DNA from: Candidatus Rubrimentiphilum sp. | GTDB lineage: Bacteria > Vulcanimicrobiota > Vulcanimicrobiia > Vulcanimicrobiales > Vulcanimicrobiaceae | Reading direction: 5' to 3' | Length of the DNA: 64,000 bases | Assembly (NCBI GenBank): GCA_035710515.1 | Contig: DASTDE010000004.1 | Coordinates: forward strand, 693,508 to 757,507 | Part shown: piece after piece, positions 7,616 through 16,511 of the stretch | Layout of the letters: each line of letters starts with the position of its first letter | How positions within the stretch are numbered: position 1 is the stretch's first letter | Made by a program: the position numbers and the translations under genes | Notes under the pieces: generated by a model | The model's input: the letters and a program-made list of their open reading frames with translations, nothing else | Database searches by the model: none | What the model was told of the DNA's origin: nothing

Positions 7616-9217
7616 ATGATTCTCACACAATCGCTTCCGCGGCTGGCGCCTTCGACGATCCGTCGGCCCCGTCTCGAACGCTGGCTTGCGACGCACGCCG
7701 AAACTCCCGTGCGGCTACTGATAGCGCCCGCCGGTTCCGGCAAGACGACGCTGCTGTTGAAATATCTTGGCGAGAGTACGATCGCCGCGGGCTATTGCGC
7801 GTTGCCGCCGGAGTGCTCGGCCGTCGACCTGTTTCGCGCCATTGCGTCCGCGCTCGCGTTGCCTCGTCCCGCTAATTCGTACGACGAGCTCGTCACGTAT
7901 TTGCGGACTGTGCGCGGCCCCGCCGAACTGGTGGTGGACGACGCCGACAACGCAACTCCGGATGCGATCGCGATCCTGCATCGTTTGGTGGACGATGCGC
8001 CGGAGACACTGAGCCTCGTGTATGCGTCGCGTTCGCGCGAGGTGTTGGATGCCAAGACGTGGATTGCGCGCGGCCTCGCGGTGTTGTGCGACGCACGGAA
8101 ACTGGCCTTCGATCCGGCGGAGACGAAACTGCTGGCCGAAGCCTGCGGCGTCTCGGCGACCGACGTGGATATCTCTCATCTGATCGAAGAGACCGACGGT
8201 TGGGCGATCGTCGTCAGCGGTGCGGTGCGGTGCGCAGCCGAAGACGGGCGCACCCTTAACGGAGCTTTCGAACACTGGCGCACGCGCTACGGCCAGCTCT
8301 TTGCCGAGTTCATTGCGGCCGAACTCGATCGCGCGTCCGAAGAAGATCGCGCGCTCTTGCGCAGCATCATGGCCGGCGCGCTTCCAAACGACGAAGCCCG
8401 CTTGCAACGGTTGGAAGCGCAGGGCTTCTTCATGGTCGACGACGCCGGCGGCTGCCGTCCGCTGCGGCCGCTGCAGCAACTGCGCGGCGGCCGCGTGCGC
8501 TCCTCGCAATCCTCGCACCTTGCGCCGATGTCGGCGCGCATGTTCGGTCACTTCGAGGTGCGGATCGGCAGCGCGGAGATCGCCTGGATTCGCAAGCGCG
8601 ATCAGCAGATCGTCAAGTATCTCTTGCTCAAACCCTCCGGAACGGCGACGCGCGCCGAGCTGGCCGCCACTTTTTGGCCCGACGCCGACCGCCAGCTGGC
8701 CGCGCAAAGCGTGCGTACCGCGTGCAGCAACATTCGTAAGGCGATCGCCGCGATTACCGGCTACGCCGCGGTCGAGGCGTATTTTCGCGCGGATCCGGAT
8801 GTCGCGCTTGAGTTCTCACACGTGGTGGCTGACGTGCGGCGTTTCGGCTCGCACGTCGCCGACGGTGACGCGGCGTTCGATCGCGGCGATCTGGAAGAGG
8901 CAGGCGCGCGCTATCGCGCAGCCGAGGAACTTTATGCGGGCCGTCTGCTGGATGCGGACGCGCCCGAACCGTGGTTCACTGCGCATGCCCAACTCTTGGA
9001 AGATCGCTACGTCATCGTCCTGGAACGGCTGGCGCAGCTCGCCTTCGACGAAGGCGACATGAAAGGTGCGGCCGACTACGCATACCGCGTGCAGCAACTG
9101 CGCCCCGACTCGTCGGGTTTGGTGAAGATGCTCGGCAAGATTGCACCGCAGTACCGCATTACGAGCGATCCCGCTTCGCTCGAGGAGCACCGGCGCCGCA
9201 AGACCGATAGTGCGTAG
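7616..9217 (+). CDS. MalT-type ATPase with C-terminal winged-helix/BTAD domain, transcriptional regulator
   Basis: A 533-residue putative regulator. An N-terminal STAND/MalT-like NTPase has a Walker A APAGSGKTT at about residues 37-45 and a Walker B-like ELVVDDADN near residue 103. After a linker, FGHFEVRIG (about residue 308) begins an OmpR-type winged helix, followed by a BTAD helical domain (about 400-510) ending in TPR-like repeats. This order, NTPase then wHTH-BTAD, is reversed relative to SARP regulators. Such proteins integrate nucleotide state and ligand binding to activate transcription. Its 3' end overlaps the start of the first GT87 gene by eight bases, so the regulator and two glycosyltransferases are probably co-transcribed. 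The target is unknown. Confidence 0.8.
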   Translation: MILTQSLPRLAPSTIRRPRLERWLATHAETPVRLLIAPAGSGKTTLLLKYLGESTIAAGYCALPPECSAVDLFRAIASALALPRPANSYDELVTYLRTVRGPAELVVDDADNATPDAIAILHRLVDDAPETLSLVYASRSREVLDAKTWIARGLAVLCDARKLAFDPAETKLLAEACGVSATDVDISHLIEETDGWAIVVSGAVRCAAEDGRTLNGAFEHWRTRYGQLFAEFIAAELDRASEEDRALLRSIMAGALPNDEARLQRLEAQGFFMVDDAGGCRPLRPLQQLRGGRVRSSQSSHLAPMSARMFGHFEVRIGSAEIAWIRKRDQQIVKYLLLKPSGTATRAELAATFWPDADRQLAAQSVRTACSNIRKAIAAITGYAAVEAYFRADPDVALEFSHVVADVRRFGSHVADGDAAFDRGDLEEAGARYRAAEELYAGRLLDADAPEPWFTAHAQLLEDRYVIVLERLAQLAFDEGDMKGAADYAYRVQQLRPDSSGLVKMLGKIAPQYRITSDPASLEEHRRRKTDSA

Positions 9218-10595
9218 GGAGTTCGCAGCAGCTTTCATCCTTGCGGCCTGCGCGCTGCTGGCGTGGCAGCTGATGGAAACCTCGGCGGTGCGAACGCTTC
9301 TCGGTGACTTCCGGGCGTTTTATTGCGGTGGCTCGCTGGTGCTGCACGGAGCAGACCCGTACGCATCGGGCCCGTTGCTCCGCTGCGAACAGACGCCGGC
9401 GCCGTTTGGACTGCACAGCGCCCGCGAGGCCGATCTGCCGGCACCCTTTCCGGGCTATGCGCTTGCGGCGTTTGCAGTTTTCTCGCTCTTGCCGTATCCC
9501 GTTGCGGCAGCAGCGTGGTTTTTGCTGCTGCTGGTTTGCACCACGCTCGCTTGCATCTTTCTCGGACGTTTGTGCGACCGCCCCGCATTCGCAGCCTTTG
9601 CGTTTATCGCGGTTGCTTTTAGCGTCGCCGTAATTCCTTACGGCGAACTCGCGCCAATTATTCTGGCCGCGCTTACCGGAGGAGCCTTGGCGCTTCGCCG
9701 TGGCGTCAATACCGCATCGGTGCTCGCGCTTGGCGTGCTTGCGCTGTTGCCGCACGTCGCGCTGCCCGTTTTCTTGGCACTTTTCATTTGGAACAAGGCG
9801 ATGCGGTGGCCGATCGTCGTGATTGGCATAGTGCTCGCGTGCTTGGATGTAGCAGTGGGCGGTCCGAATCTCGCCCTGGCATATTTTCTGCGAGTCTTGC
9901 CCAACCACGCGGCGTCGGAGATTGGTTTCGTCACGCAATACAGTGTGACGTGGCTTGCGCAAGGTATCGGCGCGCCGGACCGGCTTGCGCTCATTGCGGG
10001 GAACGCATCGTATGCGGCGATGGTGGTTGCGGGTATTTGGTTCGGTGGTTTAGTAAGCAAAAGGTTTCGCGACCCGGCCTTCCTCATGCTGATTCCCGCA
10101 GCATGTGCCGTCACGGGCGGATCGTTCATTCATTATAGCGAGATCACACTCGCGCTACCCGCGGCATTGCTTCTATACGTTCGAAGCACCGGCGTTCCGA
10201 AGGTCCTGGCCGCCGTTGCCGCGGTGCTCGTGGCGTTACCGTGGCAGGCCGTCGTAACCCAGCCGGCACTGATGATTCCTATCGCGGCCGGCGCGATAAC
10301 CATCGCCGCAGTCGTTTTGCAACTCTCGCCGCGGTATTCCTTACGAATTGGCGCCGGCGCGACGCTCTTTTGCGCACTTTGCATTCTGGCGGCGTGGCAT
10401 TTCGGTCCACAGACGGCGCCGCACACGGCGGGCCGGCCATTCGATCCGACACTAGCTGAAGCATCCTGGGCCAAGTTGATCTCCGATCAAACGTCGAGCT
10501 CCGGAATCGTCTGGTGGATTCCGAAACTTCCGACTTGGTCGGGTCTCTTAGCGTTGTTTGCGAGCGGCGTGATGGCGGCAGCCGGCCGCGAGTGA
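9210..10595 (+). CDS. GT87 (DUF2029)-type membrane glycosyltransferase, copy 1
   Basis: A 461-residue integral membrane protein with about ten hydrophobic segments. The N-terminal loop carries DFRAFYCGGSLVLHGADPY, the pattern (acidic residue, YxxG, GxxPY) of GT87/DUF2029 glycosyltransferases, GT-C enzymes that use polyprenyl-phosphate sugars on the outer face of the inner membrane. The start is a GTG at 9210 within the last codons of the BTAD regulator gene. It is followed by a paralogue through a GTGA overlap. Both end with a conserved GIVWW then LPTW-GLLAL block. The donor and acceptor sugars cannot be told from sequence. Confidence 0.75.
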   Translation: MRREFAAAFILAACALLAWQLMETSAVRTLLGDFRAFYCGGSLVLHGADPYASGPLLRCEQTPAPFGLHSAREADLPAPFPGYALAAFAVFSLLPYPVAAAAWFLLLLVCTTLACIFLGRLCDRPAFAAFAFIAVAFSVAVIPYGELAPIILAALTGGALALRRGVNTASVLALGVLALLPHVALPVFLALFIWNKAMRWPIVVIGIVLACLDVAVGGPNLALAYFLRVLPNHAASEIGFVTQYSVTWLAQGIGAPDRLALIAGNASYAAMVVAGIWFGGLVSKRFRDPAFLMLIPAACAVTGGSFIHYSEITLALPAALLLYVRSTGVPKVLAAVAAVLVALPWQAVVTQPALMIPIAAGAITIAAVVLQLSPRYSLRIGAGATLFCALCILAAWHFGPQTAPHTAGRPFDPTLAEASWAKLISDQTSSSGIVWWIPKLPTWSGLLALFASGVMAAAGRE

Positions 10596-12019
10596 AGCGC
10601 GAGAATGCGGCCTCGATTCTCGCCGGTGTCGCCGCACTTTGCCTCGTTGCCTGGCAAGTAGCTGCGGCGTCGCGTCATGGCGCGTTGTTTGTGGATCTCC
10701 GCGCGTTTTATTGCGGCGGCTGGACGGTGCTGCATCACGGCAATCCCTACGATGCGGCTCCGCTGCTGACGTGCGAACAAACGCCGCAGCCGTTCGGACT
10801 GTATACCGTTGCGGTGCCGCTGCTGGCGCCGTTTCCGGGATATGCGCTCGCGGTGTTCTCGCTTTTGGCGCTGATGCCGTACACCGCAGCGGCGGCGCTC
10901 TGGTTGGTGCTGCTCGTGGGAAGCGGGTTGGGCGCGGCGCTCTTGCTCGCAACGCTTTGCAGAACGGGCATCGCGGGCGCAATTGCAGTAGTGACAGTCG
11001 CGTTTGCCGTTGCAGTGATTCCGTACGGCCAGCTGACGCCGATCGTTCTGCTTGCGTTGTGCGGCGCGGCGCTCGCTCTGCGCCGGAACATCGTATCCGC
11101 GTTGGTCGTGGCGCTGGCGGTAGTTGCGCTCGAACCAAACGTAGCGCTGCCGGTGTTTGTAGCGGTGTTCCTCTGGCGGCGCGATGCTCGCATCCCGCTG
11201 GTCATACTTTGCGCAGCGCTGCTGATTCTGCACGTTGTCGTCGTTGGGCCCGCCGGCGCACTCGCTTATTTCACGCAGGTATTGCCCGCGCACGACGCCT
11301 CCGAGGTGCGTTTCGTCAACCAATTCAGTCTCACGTGGATGGCGCAAGCGCTCGGCGCGCCGCTACGCCTTTCGCTGGTGCTCGGGAACGTCGCTTACGT
11401 GCTCGTCTGCGCGCTAGGCGTCTGGCTTGCCGGTGCGCTCGCGTGCCGGCTGCGCGATCCCGCATTGCTTGTGCTATTTCCGGCGGCGTGCGCGGTCATC
11501 GGCGGATCGTACGTTCATTACAGCGAGATCCTGCTGGCACTGCCTGCAGCCTTGCTACTCTTTGCTCATTCATCGCATCGCGGTCGAATCTACGCGGCGT
11601 TCGCGGTGGCGCTCATCGCAATCCCCTGGATTTCGATACCGAGTCAACCTGCAGTCGTACTCGCCGCGGTTGGGGGAGTCGCGGCGATGTGCTGTCTCAC
11701 GCTGAATCTAAGTGTTTCGGCAATGCTGCGAGCCGCATTGGGCGCCGCGCTGTTGTGCGCGCTGATTTTGTTGGCGGCGTTTTACTACGGGCCGGCGCTT
11801 TCGGCGACTCACACGTTGGGTTTGCTTGACGCGGGCGCCGCGGACGCTGCGCGTGCCGCGCAGATTGCCGAGAGCGGCGCCAGCGCGGGCATCGTTTGGT
11901 GGCTTGTGAAGCTCCCAACCTGGCTCGGTTTGCTAGCGCTCGTGCTCAGCGGCCTGAACGTGTACACGGAGACGCGTTCTTCGCTGCCGGGAAATGATGC
12001 GGTGCTCTCAAGGGGATAG
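10592..12019 (+). CDS. GT87 (DUF2029)-type membrane glycosyltransferase, copy 2
   Basis: A 475-residue paralogue of the preceding gene, with the matching catalytic-loop segment DLRAFYCGGWTVLHHGNPY, the same CEQTPQPFGLYT block and the same GIVWW / LPTWLGLLAL C-terminus. The GTG start at 10592 overlaps the previous stop as GTGA, a typical tandem duplication within an operon. The C-terminus runs about 20 residues past the end of copy 1. Its last 211 bp overlap antisense with the 3' end of the convergent GT39-like gene. Function as for copy 1; divergence between the two suggests different acceptors, which is inference. Confidence 0.75.
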   Translation: MKRENAASILAGVAALCLVAWQVAAASRHGALFVDLRAFYCGGWTVLHHGNPYDAAPLLTCEQTPQPFGLYTVAVPLLAPFPGYALAVFSLLALMPYTAAAALWLVLLVGSGLGAALLLATLCRTGIAGAIAVVTVAFAVAVIPYGQLTPIVLLALCGAALALRRNIVSALVVALAVVALEPNVALPVFVAVFLWRRDARIPLVILCAALLILHVVVVGPAGALAYFTQVLPAHDASEVRFVNQFSLTWMAQALGAPLRLSLVLGNVAYVLVCALGVWLAGALACRLRDPALLVLFPAACAVIGGSYVHYSEILLALPAALLLFAHSSHRGRIYAAFAVALIAIPWISIPSQPAVVLAAVGGVAAMCCLTLNLSVSAMLRAALGAALLCALILLAAFYYGPALSATHTLGLLDAGAADAARAAQIAESGASAGIVWWLVKLPTWLGLLALVLSGLNVYTETRSSLPGNDAVLSRG

Positions 12020-13413
12020 TGCGCCTTTAAGAAGGCGAGCAGATCCCACGTCTTCGCGTAAGGGACGTGCCATTGATTATGCGCGGTGCTATTGGCCACC
12101 AATGCGAGAGTAAGGTGGCGTCGCGCAAGTTCGGTCGCAACGCATTCGGCGCGCGACAGTGCGTGCGGATCGTTCCACTCCTTCTCATAGCCGGAGCCCC
12201 GGAAGGTCTCTGAATCCAGAATTCGGACAAACCCGATGAACGGCGTGCCGCGTTCGCGCGCATAATAGTAGAACGTCGCGGCCATGTAGTCCGGCGCGAT
12301 GATGTAAACGGCTCCCGGTTTGGGTGGACTCGTCGCAAGAAGCGTTCGGATTCCCGAATGAGGCATCGCGCTCGCAAGTGAGGTAGCTGCGGCGATCGCG
12401 ACTGCCATAACCAGGGCTGTCGCGCCGCTCGCGATTGCACACGTCCGTACTATGAGATTGCCTCGAGCCCTGAGTATGCCGGCCGTTTCGACAAGCACCC
12501 AAGCTTCGAATACTGCGAAAAAACCAAAGAACGGATAGATGTAACGTCCCTGTGAGAGGCCGGCGGCGGCTTCCAAAGCAAGTACGAGTAAAAACGTTCC
12601 GGCGAGAAGTGCGACGCCGGTACGTAGTGAGCCAAATCTCAGCACGATGGTAGCGAGGATGCCGAGAATGACTAACGCAGTTAAGGATTGCATTGGGATA
12701 CTCGTGAGCAACGATAAGTCAAAATATGAGACCTTTTCGCCGATGGTTGCGGGCGCCGACCATGGGACTCCGGCCGACGCCTGAGCAAAAAAGGCCGGCA
12801 GCCAGAAAACGTAGGGGAGCGCTCCAATCAGTAAAGCGGATACAGGCGCCACCGCTCGCTTCGCTCCCCTGCTTGCCACGATTGCGAACGCTAGAAACCC
12901 TAAGACTGCCAGAAGTGCAAATTGATTCGTATAGATGGCGATCAGCGTTAAGAGCGCTGTTTCAATAAAGTGCTTCCGTGTAGCCGCGGCTCTCAGTTGT
13001 AGAAATGACGTCGCCAGGAGTGCAAGAATCAGCGCCAAGAGAGAATATGGCCGCACATAACTTGAGAAAACAATTGCGATTGGAGTAATCGCAAAAAGAA
13101 AAGCAGCCAGTAGCCCGGTGCTTGCGTTAGCTGCGACTCGGCCGAGCCGGTAAACGGCCGCAATCGCGAGCACGCCGCACGCGAAGGAGGGAAATTTCAA
13201 AGCGAGCTCGCTAAAGCCGGCGATGCCCGTCCAGACGTACATCAGAATGAAATAGAACGGCGACAGAATTAGCGGTAATGAAAAGTCGTGAAAAAACTGC
13301 CGAAAACCTACTGCCGATAGTTCCGCATAGAGATAAGCCTCATCGCGCCATAAACCCGAATGCAGCAGCGACGGCAACCGCAGGACCGCCCCAAGAAGGA
13401 CAACTGCCGCCAA
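11809..13413 (-). CDS. GT39/ArnT-like membrane glycosyltransferase
   Basis: A 534-residue protein with about 11-12 hydrophobic segments. The first loop has LHSGLWRDEAYLY, the acidic motif of GT-C glycosyltransferases of the PMT/ArnT (GT39/GT83) type, and a soluble C-terminal region follows from about residue 340. Such enzymes transfer sugars from polyprenyl phosphate to proteins or lipids in the periplasm. The annotated start is a TTG at 13413; the frame is open a little further upstream, so the true N-terminus is uncertain. The last 44 or so residues (after VYTFRPLS) are low-complexity and read antisense through the GT87 copy 2 gene, probably because a stop was lost. It lies 40 bases after the upstream membrane gene, at the end of the pilus gene train. 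Confidence 0.72.
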   Translation of the reverse strand: MAAVVLLGAVLRLPSLLHSGLWRDEAYLYAELSAVGFRQFFHDFSLPLILSPFYFILMYVWTGIAGFSELALKFPSFACGVLAIAAVYRLGRVAANASTGLLAAFLFAITPIAIVFSSYVRPYSLLALILALLATSFLQLRAAATRKHFIETALLTLIAIYTNQFALLAVLGFLAFAIVASRGAKRAVAPVSALLIGALPYVFWLPAFFAQASAGVPWSAPATIGEKVSYFDLSLLTSIPMQSLTALVILGILATIVLRFGSLRTGVALLAGTFLLVLALEAAAGLSQGRYIYPFFGFFAVFEAWVLVETAGILRARGNLIVRTCAIASGATALVMAVAIAAATSLASAMPHSGIRTLLATSPPKPGAVYIIAPDYMAATFYYYARERGTPFIGFVRILDSETFRGSGYEKEWNDPHALSRAECVATELARRHLTLALVANSTAHNQWHVPYAKTWDLLAFLKAHYPLESTASFPGSEERVSVYTFRPLSTSASKPSQVGSFTSHQTMPALAPLSAICAARAASAAPASSKPNV

Positions 13414-13453
13414 TATCCAGCGCCGGCTGTTTGCTTTGTCTAGCGCCGGCAGT

Positions 13454-14854
13454 TCAGACAGCGTGGTTGCGTTCGAAGACGACGTAGCCGTGATCGTGGT
13501 AGAAGACGTGCCAGCCCGGCTGAGATTTCAGTATTTGCGCGAGCGGGCGTCCGGCTTTGGCCAAGACTGTGTCGGCGCCGTATGCATCAAGGGCGCGTGA
13601 CCAGCGCGGCGTCACCTTCTCGATGTCCAAATACGCTTTCCAGACGGAATCGGGATACGGATCGCACCGTCCGTCCAGAAACACGCGCACGTTTTTGTAC
13701 GGCAAGGCCATGCTGCACCAGGCAAAGTCCTCACAATACAGCTTGTGGACGCCCGGCGCTTGCGCGATCCGGACGATGGCGGTCTGCGGCAGCGGAGACT
13801 TTGCCACCGCGGGCGCTTGATTCAGCGTCAGGATAATCAAGAGCGCGGCAATTGCGCTTGACGCAAGCACGAGTACTTCACTGAACCGTTCGCCTAAGAC
13901 GACGTTTAAGCGCGCGTGCTGCGGAATGGCGTTGCTCAAACGCTGCGCCACCATCGGTGCGATGACGATCGCGCACAGCGACATGTGCCGGATCGCGGTG
14001 AACGAAAGCACGGTCATCACCGCGAAGAGCATTCCGTCCCGCCAGCGTTCCCGCGGCGCGGCGATCCCGAAGAAGCATGCCATCGCGATCAGCGGCAGCA
14101 AGCCGACGGCAAACGACGGAATCGTGATGTCGGGCGGCTGCCATTCGCTGATCGATGCGCGGATTGCGCTCGTTTGCAGTTGTATCGCGTAAGCCGGAAG
14201 GTGCCAGGAGAAGGGCGTGAGCAGGACGGCCAGGCCCGTGCCCAGCGTCAGCACGACGTTGCGTTCGACGCGCGCGGTCCAGCCGCGATCTTCGATCGCC
14301 GTGCCGAGCGTCCAGACTCCGACGAGCGCCGGCACGATCAGGGCGCTGGCGTGAATGTTCGCCCACAACACCGTGAGCGGAATGATCAAGAAGATGAGCG
14401 GCGACTCCAGATCGAGCAGCAGCATGATGATCGCCAGCAGCGCCCAGCCGAAGATCTGCGCGCGCACGCCGAAGGACTGCATCATCGCAAAACCGACGAA
14501 CGCCGTCGTCAGCACGGTGGCGAACGTCGAAGCTCCGCGGCGGTGCGCCCGCCAGGCGGTCACCGCCAGCGCGCAAACTGCCGCCAGGGCGGTACCGATC
14601 GCCAAGACGTAAAAGCGCCCAGTCGGAAGCGTCGCCGCAATCGCCGTGCTGAAGAGCCACTCTTGCGCAATCCAGCGGGATCCGGGCGCCGTAAAAGTTT
14701 CCAATCCGAGCTGCATCGGAATGTGGTGCAACGTCAATACTTGATTGCCGAGCCACTGCTGCCACGACAGGTCGGCATCTTGTCCGCGATAATGCCAAGC
14801 AATCGCGGCGAAGCGCGCTCCGAAGATTGCAATAATTGCCCAGGCGATTCTCAT
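13454..14854 (-). CDS. Large membrane protein, uncharacterised family, copy A
   Basis: A 466-residue protein with about ten hydrophobic segments and a C-terminal soluble part of about 100 residues. The N-terminal loop has DADLSWQQWLG, then HHIPM, then ETFTAPGSRWIAQEWLF. The C-terminus has VFLDGRCDPYPDSVWKAYL and GWHVFYHDHGYVVFER. From memory these resemble an uncharacterised GT-C-like family with a DPDxWWH loop and a VFIDGRxDxY C-terminal motif. No enzymatic role is established. The start overlaps the upstream paralogue by ATGA. Position between pilus genes and a GT39-like gene makes glycan transfer plausible, but that is inference. Confidence 0.65.
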   Translation of the reverse strand: MRIAWAIIAIFGARFAAIAWHYRGQDADLSWQQWLGNQVLTLHHIPMQLGLETFTAPGSRWIAQEWLFSTAIAATLPTGRFYVLAIGTALAAVCALAVTAWRAHRRGASTFATVLTTAFVGFAMMQSFGVRAQIFGWALLAIIMLLLDLESPLIFLIIPLTVLWANIHASALIVPALVGVWTLGTAIEDRGWTARVERNVVLTLGTGLAVLLTPFSWHLPAYAIQLQTSAIRASISEWQPPDITIPSFAVGLLPLIAMACFFGIAAPRERWRDGMLFAVMTVLSFTAIRHMSLCAIVIAPMVAQRLSNAIPQHARLNVVLGERFSEVLVLASSAIAALLIILTLNQAPAVAKSPLPQTAIVRIAQAPGVHKLYCEDFAWCSMALPYKNVRVFLDGRCDPYPDSVWKAYLDIEKVTPRWSRALDAYGADTVLAKAGRPLAQILKSQPGWHVFYHDHGYVVFERNHAV

Positions 14855-16167
14855 TGCTTCGTCAGTTTCTGGAGCAAGATCGCCCCGCCCGATGAAATCG
14901 AACTCTCCCAGCCGTCGGCGTGGAGCAGCGAAATCAGACGGCTGTCTTTGTCGGCGAGAATCCCGTCAACGTTTGCGTGGCGCAAGTCTTGCTGCCAGTT
15001 ACCCACCGCATCTGCAACGTCGCGTTGAATACGCCGTGCGAGCGGACCGGCGACACCCGCGCGATCGTCCAGCACAACCGAAATCGTACGGTTACGGAAG
15101 GATGACGCCGCATCGCACCAGCGCGGCTGCACGCACAAGACGAGATGGCGGCCGGGATGATGGAGCAAGGAACTCAAGAGCGGCGCGACCGCCGGGCTAG
15201 GCCAAGCAACGGTCTTCGGTTGAAACGCGGTAATGGTCGCCACAAAAGCGCACGCGACGGCGGCAAAAGCGAGCGCGTACGCTGCTAGCGAGAACTTCGG
15301 TACGTCGCGCCGTTCCAGGTAGTAGCTCGCCAGGGCGTCGGCGACGATCGGCGCGGCCACGATACCAAAGAATGGAAGGTTGCGAGCGTCGACGAGACAG
15401 AGCAGCAGCAGCGCAAAAAACAGGAACGTATCGGCCAGGTGTCCGCGACGCCGGATTCCATACCAGCCCGCCACGACGACGATCGCCGCGAACCCCAGAT
15501 CCGCGGGCGAGAATGCGCCGACCCACAAGCGGTCGCGCTGTGCGCCGCGCAGCAGCGAGTCAAGATACAGTGCGTGAGCGCCGTAAGCGGCAAAGATGCC
15601 CGAATGCAGCTGCACCAGCGAAACCACGATGCAAGCGGCGGCCGTGCCTAACCTGCGGACGACGGTCGCATCGAACCGGCGCCGCTCGAGCAGCGTTGCA
15701 AGTGCGGCCAGCGATACGAGCAGCGCTCCCAAAGTCGCGCCGCCTTGCAGGATCGACCACGCCGCAGTTATCGCCACGATCGCCGCGGCGCTCCACGCGT
15801 CCTCGCGGTCCAAGAGCAAGCAAATGGCTGCAGCGCAAAGCCAAGCTATCGGATCGAGGCTGACGCCGAGGCGGCCGACCAAGCAAAGCGCGATAAACAC
15901 CGCCGCCAAGCCGACATGCCAGTCCGAGGCTCCGCGCAAGCGCGTGCGCCACGCCGCCAGCAAGATTGCTGCGGCCGAAAGCACGGCGCTGACTCCCAGC
16001 ACCAGCGCAAAACCGAACGTGTGCAACAGCCAGGTATAGATTGCTCCGCCGTACAGATTCGGATCGCGCAACTGCACGAAGAATTCAGGCAGCGCGCCGC
16101 CGGCGGTGATGACTGCGGTCGCAATCGCGAAGGCGACGATCGCAGCGGAAAAGCGTCCGCCCTTCAT
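14851..16167 (-). CDS. Large membrane protein, uncharacterised family, copy B
   Basis: A 438-residue protein with about ten hydrophobic segments and a soluble C-terminus. It is related to copy A: a WC pair (QPRWCDAASSFRN versus EDFAWCSMALPYKN), a VVLDDR block matching VFLDGR, and an aligned DGILADK...GWESS ending. The N-terminal loop is degenerate (RDPNLYGGAIYTWLL), lacking the Trp-rich segment of copy A, so if the family is enzymatic this copy may have lost or changed activity. Both ends use 4-nt ATGA overlaps, with DUF192 upstream and copy A downstream. Confidence 0.65.
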   Translation of the reverse strand: MKGGRFSAAIVAFAIATAVITAGGALPEFFVQLRDPNLYGGAIYTWLLHTFGFALVLGVSAVLSAAAILLAAWRTRLRGASDWHVGLAAVFIALCLVGRLGVSLDPIAWLCAAAICLLLDREDAWSAAAIVAITAAWSILQGGATLGALLVSLAALATLLERRRFDATVVRRLGTAAACIVVSLVQLHSGIFAAYGAHALYLDSLLRGAQRDRLWVGAFSPADLGFAAIVVVAGWYGIRRRGHLADTFLFFALLLLCLVDARNLPFFGIVAAPIVADALASYYLERRDVPKFSLAAYALAFAAVACAFVATITAFQPKTVAWPSPAVAPLLSSLLHHPGRHLVLCVQPRWCDAASSFRNRTISVVLDDRAGVAGPLARRIQRDVADAVGNWQQDLRHANVDGILADKDSRLISLLHADGWESSISSGGAILLQKLTKQ

Positions 16168-16508
16168 CGCAGCTCCAAGCGGTCGCCGGGAAGAACGTCG
16201 CGGCCTTCGAGGGCTCCGGCCCCCAGTTCGACAACGTTGCGCGCCCCGAAACAGGCCAGCGCGGGACGATTGTTTTTTACGCGTGCATGCGTGCGCAAGA
16301 CGCGTTCTTCATCGTCCAGAAAAATGACGTCGATCTTTGCCCGCATGAGAAGGGTGTGAATCGCCCAACAGTCGCGGAACCACAGACCCTCGTCGGGCTC
16401 GACGATTTTGCGCGGAATCAGTCCGGCGAAACGCTCCCACCAGCCGTCCGCAACGCGAACGTTCTCAGCGAGAATCTCTCCGGTCGTGGCGTTGCGCAGT
16501 TTGGGCAC
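16164..16508 (-). CDS. DUF192 family protein
   Basis: A 114-residue protein with the DUF192 pattern: an N-terminal ATGEILAENVRVADGWWERFAGL-like segment with the GLxxR landmark (GLIPRK), EGLWFRDCWAIHTLLMR, DVIFLDDEERV and a C-terminal VVELGAG / GDRLEL block. The molecular function of the family is unknown, though members are often encoded near secretion or pilus loci. The start is a GTG at 16508, three bases after the prepilin peptidase stop. Its stop overlaps the start of membrane protein copy B. Confidence 0.85.
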   Translation of the reverse strand: MPKLRNATTGEILAENVRVADGWWERFAGLIPRKIVEPDEGLWFRDCWAIHTLLMRAKIDVIFLDDEERVLRTHARVKNNRPALACFGARNVVELGAGALEGRDVLPGDRLELR

Positions 16509-16511
16509 AGC

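Noticed and set aside
10639..11829. 396-codon frame overlapping GT87 copy 2 in another frame
   Set aside because: Arg/Ala/Cys-rich shadow composition; the GT87 frame has clear motifs and membrane pattern.
13916..15028. 370-codon plus-strand frame across two membrane genes
   Set aside because: Extremely Arg/Gln/Asp-rich, spans the junction of two real genes on the other strand, no ribosome-binding site.
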